A stretch of DNA of 9,677 bases from Chitinophagales bacterium (GTDB lineage: Bacteria; Bacteroidota; Bacteroidia; Chitinophagales; UBA2359). The stretch lies in contig JAHDDN010000192.1 of assembly GCA_020629335.1 (NCBI GenBank), forward strand, positions 1 to 9,677, read 5' to 3'. Of this stretch, positions 6,004-9,677 are shown in pieces (positions within the stretch are counted from its first letter, which is position 1; every line of letters begins with the position of its first letter). The notes under the pieces are model-generated. The model saw nothing but the letters and a program-made list of their open reading frames with translations, ran no database searches and was not told the DNA's origin. The translations under genes and the position numbers were made by a program.

Positions 6004-7209
6004 CTATTCTACAAAAGGATTACTAAACTTCTCATCTGTCAAAAAGCTTGAATCGGTTAAGGTATGAAGGAAAGCCACCAAAGCTGATTTTTCCTGATTA
6101 GAGAAATTATATTGAATAGGATTGCCCTCTTCATCTCTTAGCCGAGGATGCAGATTGGGATGATCTTGAATATCAGTGCTATAATGATCAATAACTTCCT
6201 CCAAAGTGCTAAATCTACCATCATGCATATAAGGAGGCCTTACACCTATATTATGCAGAGAAGCCACCTTAAACTTCCCTATGTCTCCTCCATTTAGGGT
6301 AGTTTCAAATACACCCGTATCTTCTATTGAGATAAATTCGGTTCCATTATTCGTAGTTGAAGTCGTGCCTTCTTCTCCAAGCTTAAAAGGGCTGATGAAG
6401 GCTTCCGTAATATGGCAACTCATACAAGCAGTAGAGGAATTAGCATTCATGAAGAGCGACTTACCCTGATTTTCTAAATCACTAAAATTGGGAAAATCAT
6501 CTAATGGACTATTGACTTCTGCACGCCCCTGATCATATTGGCTATTCGCACTAATAATGCTTCGAATAAATTGAGCAATCGCTTTCCCTATCTTTTCAGA
6601 TGTTATGTCTCTATTCCCAAAAGCATAATTGAAGAGCGATTTATAATGATCGTGAGCTTTAGCATTTTCTACTAAGTCCGTCAAGCTCAAGTCCATTTTA
6701 ATACTATCCTGAAAAGCCATCAAAACTGCCGCTTCTAAATTAGGGGCACTTTCATTTCTATTAAATTTATTCGCTATATAAAATTGAGCATTCGCTAAGG
6801 CCATTGAATGTCGCTTAGTCTCCTCTCCTGCATATCCAAGACTCAGTTGAAGACTATCTGAAAAACCATAGGCTTGTATATGACAACTAGCACAAGAGCG
6901 AGTCCCATCCTTACTTAAACTCTTATCATAAAACAGTACACGACCCAAGGTTGCGCCCTCATTTGTAATCGGATTTTCTGGATGTGCATTACTATTCTCT
7001 ATAGCTGAATTTTGATAGCTTAAATCTGATGAAAAGTGATTACTTAAAAAATGATTAGGTAAGTCAGGACTCTCATAATTAAAGGGGTCTTCAGGTAAAT
7101 CTAATCCCGCAAAAGCATATGGATTATAATCATTCTCTTTTTTACAAGCATTTAAGCCAATCAAGAAAATGATTGATAACAGGCCACAGTAATGAATAAT
7201 TTTAGCCAT
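6004..7209 (-). CDS. Di-haem cytochrome c peroxidase (CCP/MauG family), predicted lipoprotein
   Basis: A 401-aa exported protein. The N-terminus is a lipoprotein signal with the lipobox LNAC (Cys22), so it is probably anchored in a membrane facing the periplasm. Two haem-c motifs are present: CASCH (106-110) and CMSCH (262-266), about 156 residues apart as in bacterial di-haem peroxidases. Family landmarks are LGRVLFYDKSLSKDGTRSC before the first haem and FKVASLHNIGVRPPYMHDGRF near 313-333, followed by TLEEVIDHY. Met328 in PYMHDG is a possible distal ligand, but I cannot settle this. These enzymes reduce hydrogen peroxide with electrons from small cytochromes or, in MauG relatives, modify other proteins. 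Length is normal once a longer N-terminal linker is counted. The ATG is one base after the stop of the upstream membrane-protein gene; AAGGGAAG just before it is a clear Shine-Dalgarno-like stretch, unusual for this genome. Translational coupling is likely. Confidence 0.92.
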   Translation of the reverse strand: MAKIIHYCGLLSIIFLIGLNACKKENDYNPYAFAGLDLPEDPFNYESPDLPNHFLSNHFSSDLSYQNSAIENSNAHPENPITNEGATLGRVLFYDKSLSKDGTRSCASCHIQAYGFSDSLQLSLGYAGEETKRHSMALANAQFYIANKFNRNESAPNLEAAVLMAFQDSIKMDLSLTDLVENAKAHDHYKSLFNYAFGNRDITSEKIGKAIAQFIRSIISANSQYDQGRAEVNSPLDDFPNFSDLENQGKSLFMNANSSTACMSCHITEAFISPFKLGEEGTTSTTNNGTEFISIEDTGVFETTLNGGDIGKFKVASLHNIGVRPPYMHDGRFSTLEEVIDHYSTDIQDHPNLHPRLRDEEGNPIQYNFSNQEKSALVAFLHTLTDSSFLTDEKFSNPFVE

Positions 7210-7210
7210 C

Positions 7211-7825
7211 TTACTTCCCTTGATCTTTTACTTCCAATATTTTTATCTCTTTGATATTACTGCCTATTGGTGCAATGGCAATATTTTTATCTCCTTCAGC
7301 TACATAGAAAATATAACTACTATTTTGGCCAAATGACTCAACCCTCATTTCTTTACCATCTTGAAATTTCAGTATTCTATTAATTTTTTGCTGCCCAGTA
7401 TTCAATCGGTTCTTTGCCGAATAACCATCTGATAGAGATGCCCCCAAGAAGAAACCAAATATCATCAAGCAGGAAAGAAACAACAAACCATAAATAAAGT
7501 CATTTTCCTTTACTTCTCGTTTTTCTCGTTTCTCAACATTGGTTATCTTTCGATACCAAGTTTTATCCTTTAATTTTTCATGTATCTGAGGCTCATATTT
7601 CAAAAAATAATAGAGCGATCCTATCATTAAAGCCACTAAAAAAGGGGAAAGAGCTTCCTCAAATAAAAATACCAACGGACTAAGCAATACATCTAAAACG
7701 CTGGAATACTCCATGATATTTATTCCAATGATTCCATAATAAGTCACATCCTTCATAATCCCTAATGCCAATAGGACCAAATAACCTAATGATAAGAAAT
7801 CCTGTATTTTGATATTTTCATTCAT
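7211..7825 (-). CDS. Unrecognised membrane protein with C-terminal soluble domain
   Basis: A 204-aa protein. Hydrophobic segments lie at about 10-24, 44-75 (perhaps one or two helices, containing SPLVFLFEEALSPFL) and 110-130. A strongly charged linker follows the second (EKREKREVKEND, near 98-108). The C-terminal 70 residues look soluble and beta-rich (KFQDGKEMRVESF, SSYIFYVAEGD, NIAIAPIG). The segment YYGIIGINIMEY between the first two hydrophobic stretches looks conserved in style, but I cannot name a family. It is first in a two-gene operon: its stop is one base before the start of the cytochrome c peroxidase. This suggests a role at the membrane linked to that enzyme, though nothing in its own sequence (no CxxCH, no His-rich helix) points to electron transfer. 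The ATG at 7825 lies about 34 nt from a TATATTTG promoter element. Confidence 0.75.
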   Translation of the reverse strand: MNENIKIQDFLSLGYLVLLALGIMKDVTYYGIIGINIMEYSSVLDVLLSPLVFLFEEALSPFLVALMIGSLYYFLKYEPQIHEKLKDKTWYRKITNVEKREKREVKENDFIYGLLFLSCLMIFGFFLGASLSDGYSAKNRLNTGQQKINRILKFQDGKEMRVESFGQNSSYIFYVAEGDKNIAIAPIGSNIKEIKILEVKDQGK

Positions 7826-7858
7826 AATGAAGATTTGGGCTAAGTTTGTTTAGGCACT

Positions 7859-7866
7859 CAAATATA
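7859..7866 (-). promoter_or_regulatory. -7 element (TATATTTG) for the membrane protein-peroxidase operon
   Basis: On the minus strand this matches TAnnTTTG exactly and sits 33 nt upstream of the ATG at 7825. The -33 region shows only TTTCGTTT, not a clean TTG. Confidence 0.5.
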
Positions 7867-7924
7867 ACAATAGCCTAATGATAAACGAAATTAGAAATAT
7901 TAAAATACATTTAAAAATATTGAG

Positions 7925-7932
7925 TAAATTTG
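7925..7932 (+). promoter_or_regulatory. -7 element (TAAATTTG) for the small-protein/aminotransferase operon
   Basis: It matches TAnnTTTG exactly and ends 20 nt before the ATG at 7953. No convincing TTG lies at -33; that stretch is almost pure A/T. It faces away from the element at 7859-7866, so the 127-nt gap holds two divergent promoters. Confidence 0.5.
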
Positions 7933-7952
7933 CCTATAAAAAATGCTAACAA

Positions 7953-8180
7953 ATGAAATATAAAACAGCTTTTATTGACTCTGATGCATCAAAAACATCA
8001 GAATGGGGCATCCCCAAAATTAACGGGGATGACTTTGCAAGGCAAATCTCTGCTGCACTTAACGAAATGGCCTTAGAGGGCTATGAACTAGATCAACATA
8101 TCATCATTAATTCTTCTCAAAGTACTTTAAAGGAAGGGGTTGTATTAATTTGCAAAAAAAAGACAAATGCTAAAGTATAA
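7953..8180 (+). CDS. Small conserved protein, first of a tandem pair (DUF4177-like shape)
   Basis: A 75-aa soluble protein with no signal peptide. Predicted shape: a first strand (MKYKTAFID), a central helix (GDDFARQISAALNEMALEGYEL, about 25-46) and one or two strands at the end (HIIINSS, GVVLICKKK). A strand, then a helix ending in LN-EGYEL, then a strand ending in basic residues resembles the small DUF4177-type proteins; this is a weak, shape-based match. The protein is a close paralog of the next gene product: 47 of about 69 aligned residues are identical by hand count, including INGDDFARQIS, GYELD, HIIINSS and LICKK. It overlaps the next gene by 14 nt, so the two are certainly co-transcribed. 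Function unknown. Conservation over the whole length argues that both copies are real proteins. Confidence 0.8.
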   Translation: MKYKTAFIDSDASKTSEWGIPKINGDDFARQISAALNEMALEGYELDQHIIINSSQSTLKEGVVLICKKKTNAKV

Positions 8181-8403
8181 ATCAATATTTATGAACTCCA
8201 AAGACTCTTTGAAGACACAGTGGGGAATCAGATCAATTAATGGAGATGACTTTGCAAGGCAAATAAGCATTGCCTTAAATGAAGCAGCACTAGATGGTTA
8301 TGAGTTAGATAAGCACATTATTATTAACTCTTCCCCTCATATCTTAATGGAAGGAGTTATTTTGATTTGTAAAAAAGAAGTAAAAGAAAAACCAACAACA
8401 TGA
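8167..8403 (+). CDS. Small conserved protein, second of a tandem pair (DUF4177-like shape)
   Basis: A 78-aa paralog of the preceding protein, with the same order of elements: LKYKSIF strand, INGDDFARQIS helix start, ALDGYELD, HIIINSS, GVILICKK, then a short basic/polar tail (EVKEKPTT). The ATG at 8167 lies inside the upstream gene; it is preferred because it aligns the N-terminus with MKYK of the paralog, whereas the next ATG would cut off the first strand. The stop overlaps the start of the PLP-enzyme gene (ATGA, 8400-8403), so all three genes are probably translated as one coupled unit. Synonymous codons differ widely between the copies (for example in GYELD-HIIINS) while the protein is kept, so the duplication is not recent and both copies seem to be under selection. 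It may act as a homo- or hetero-oligomer with its twin; that is speculation. Confidence 0.8.
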   Translation: MLKYKSIFMNSKDSLKTQWGIRSINGDDFARQISIALNEAALDGYELDKHIIINSSPHILMEGVILICKKEVKEKPTT

Positions 8404-9572
8404 TACCTAATCAAAAACATCTATTCAATATTGGTGCGGGCGTCTACTTGAACGCCGCCTATATGACCCCAAACTTAAAAAGGGCCAAAGAAGCTGGACA
8501 CTTGGCTATAGACTTGATGGATTTTCCACAAAATATTCAACAATCTGACTTCTTCTCTAAATGCCAACATGTAAAAGCAAGCTTTGCAAAACTAATACAG
8601 GCTGGTCATGCTGATAGAATCGCACTCATACCCTCCGTTTCTTATGGAGTAGCCAATGCCGTTAATAATATTAAACCGCCAACGGGAAGTAAGATAGTAG
8701 TCATTGAAGAGCAATTTCCTAGCAATATTTATCCCTGGGTTAGATTGGCAAATAAATATCAAATGGATATTCAAGTCGTAAAAGCACCTAGAGATACCAA
8801 ACAAAGAGGACAGGTTTGGAATGAGTTACTCCTAAATGCAATTGATAGCCGAACTGCAGTCGTAACCCTACCTCATGTTCACTGGGCTGATGGTACTATT
8901 TTCGACCTAAAATCCGTAAGGAAAAGAGCTACTGCTGTAGGAGCTTATATGATCATTGACGGTACACAATCTGTAGGAGCATTACCATTTAGTATCCAAG
9001 AATTTCAACCCGATGCACTAATATGTGCTTGCTATAAATGGCTACTTGGCCCCTACTCAACTGGATTGGCCTATTATGGTCCACGATTCGACAATGGAGA
9101 ACCAATTGAAGAAAGTTGGATGAATAGAATCGGAAGTGAAGATTTTAAAAACCTGGTCAATTATCAAGACCAATATAAACCTTTAGCCAACCGATATTGT
9201 GTAGGTCAACAAAGCAACTTTATCTTAATTCCAATGCTATATGAAGCCCTTGAGCAAATCCATAAATGGGGGGTTGAAAATATTCAAGAATACTGCTTTA
9301 ACTTAAGCTGTAATGCACTCAATTACCTAGATGATATGGGCTGCCAAATTGAACAAAAAGAATACAGAGCCAGCCACCTTTTTGGAATCAGAGTTTCTGA
9401 TCAAATATACGATCTAAACATGCTCAATAACGAGTTGAAAGAACGACAAATTTACATTTCTTTTAGAGGTTCCGCCATCAGAGTCGCTCCGCATTTATAT
9501 AATACGGAAGAGGATATTAATGCCTTAGTAGAGGCCTTTATAGTGTCTAAAAGAAACAAACACACCTTCTAA
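8400..9572 (+). CDS. Class V aminotransferase-fold PLP-dependent enzyme (cysteine desulfurase/epimerase-like)
   Basis: A 390-aa cytosolic enzyme of normal length for fold-type I class V enzymes. It opens with YLNAAYMTP (16-24), the usual substrate-loop start. IPSVSYGVANAV (77-88) is the cofactor phosphate loop. LPHVHWADG (157-165) supplies residues stacking on the ring. DGTQSVGALP (187-196) holds Asp187, which contacts the pyridine nitrogen, and Gln190. The Schiff-base lysine is Lys213 in CYKWLLGPYS. GQQSNFILIPML (269-280) and FRGSAIRVAPHLYNTEED near the C-terminus match the small-domain pattern of COG0520-type proteins. I see no clear catalytic Cys loop near residues 320-350 as in SufS, so desulfurase activity is uncertain; lyase, epimerase or kynureninase-like chemistry is possible. 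It overlaps the second small protein by 4 nt, so those proteins are likely partners or share its pathway. No Suf or Isc genes are visible. Confidence 0.88.
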   Translation: MIPNQKHLFNIGAGVYLNAAYMTPNLKRAKEAGHLAIDLMDFPQNIQQSDFFSKCQHVKASFAKLIQAGHADRIALIPSVSYGVANAVNNIKPPTGSKIVVIEEQFPSNIYPWVRLANKYQMDIQVVKAPRDTKQRGQVWNELLLNAIDSRTAVVTLPHVHWADGTIFDLKSVRKRATAVGAYMIIDGTQSVGALPFSIQEFQPDALICACYKWLLGPYSTGLAYYGPRFDNGEPIEESWMNRIGSEDFKNLVNYQDQYKPLANRYCVGQQSNFILIPMLYEALEQIHKWGVENIQEYCFNLSCNALNYLDDMGCQIEQKEYRASHLFGIRVSDQIYDLNMLNNELKERQIYISFRGSAIRVAPHLYNTEEDINALVEAFIVSKRNKHTF

Positions 9573-9677
9573 ACAATCATCAAAATGTCGCAATTATACC
9601 ATAGCCAAACATAATAATCCGCTTTTTAGTGGCGTTAACTAAAGACAATAACTCATACATAGCATTTCTATGAATGA
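9573..9677. other. Intergenic tail of the window, nothing identified
   Basis: The last 105 bases show no ORF of useful length on either strand, no clear terminator hairpin and no promoter match that I trust. The operon's terminator or the next gene may lie beyond the edge. Confidence 0.5.

Overview
The window reads as chromosome of a Bacteroidota member, probably a marine Cytophagales-type bacterium. This is inferred from four things: AT-rich DNA, starts with little or no Shine-Dalgarno sequence, several TAnnTTTG (-7) promoter elements of the Bacteroidetes type, and a TonB-receptor-like outer-membrane barrel of a type expanded in this phylum. Species cannot be told from the sequence.

Layout. 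(1) 66-3063, minus strand, transcribed right to left: an ABC/OLD-type ATPase, a TOPRIM nuclease of the DUF4435 kind, a six-helix membrane protein and a small beta-rich protein. The first two overlap by 4 nt and form a compact two-gene module resembling the PARIS (AriA/AriB) anti-phage system. The last two also overlap by 4 nt and follow after 24 nt; they may be an older housekeeping pair or an extension of the module. (2) 3064-3516: a divergent intergenic region with a promoter at each end. Between them lies a composite repeat: a hairpin of 7-nt periodic units followed by a perfect 22-bp inverted repeat. (3) 3517-5958, plus strand: a TonB-dependent-receptor-like outer-membrane protein. (4) 6004-7825, minus strand: an unrecognised membrane protein, then one base later a di-haem cytochrome c peroxidase lipoprotein. 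(5) 7953-9572, plus strand: two tandem paralogous proteins of about 75 aa, overlapping each other and the following class V aminotransferase-fold PLP enzyme, so a tight three-gene operon.

The most interesting region is the ATPase-TOPRIM pair. Four 60-base stretches I counted by hand in the pair average about 29% GC, against about 40% in six stretches of the flanking genes. That, with the adjacent repeat element, fits a defence cassette acquired next to an outer-membrane receptor gene. The second point of interest is the operon of duplicated small proteins with the PLP enzyme, for which I know no described role.
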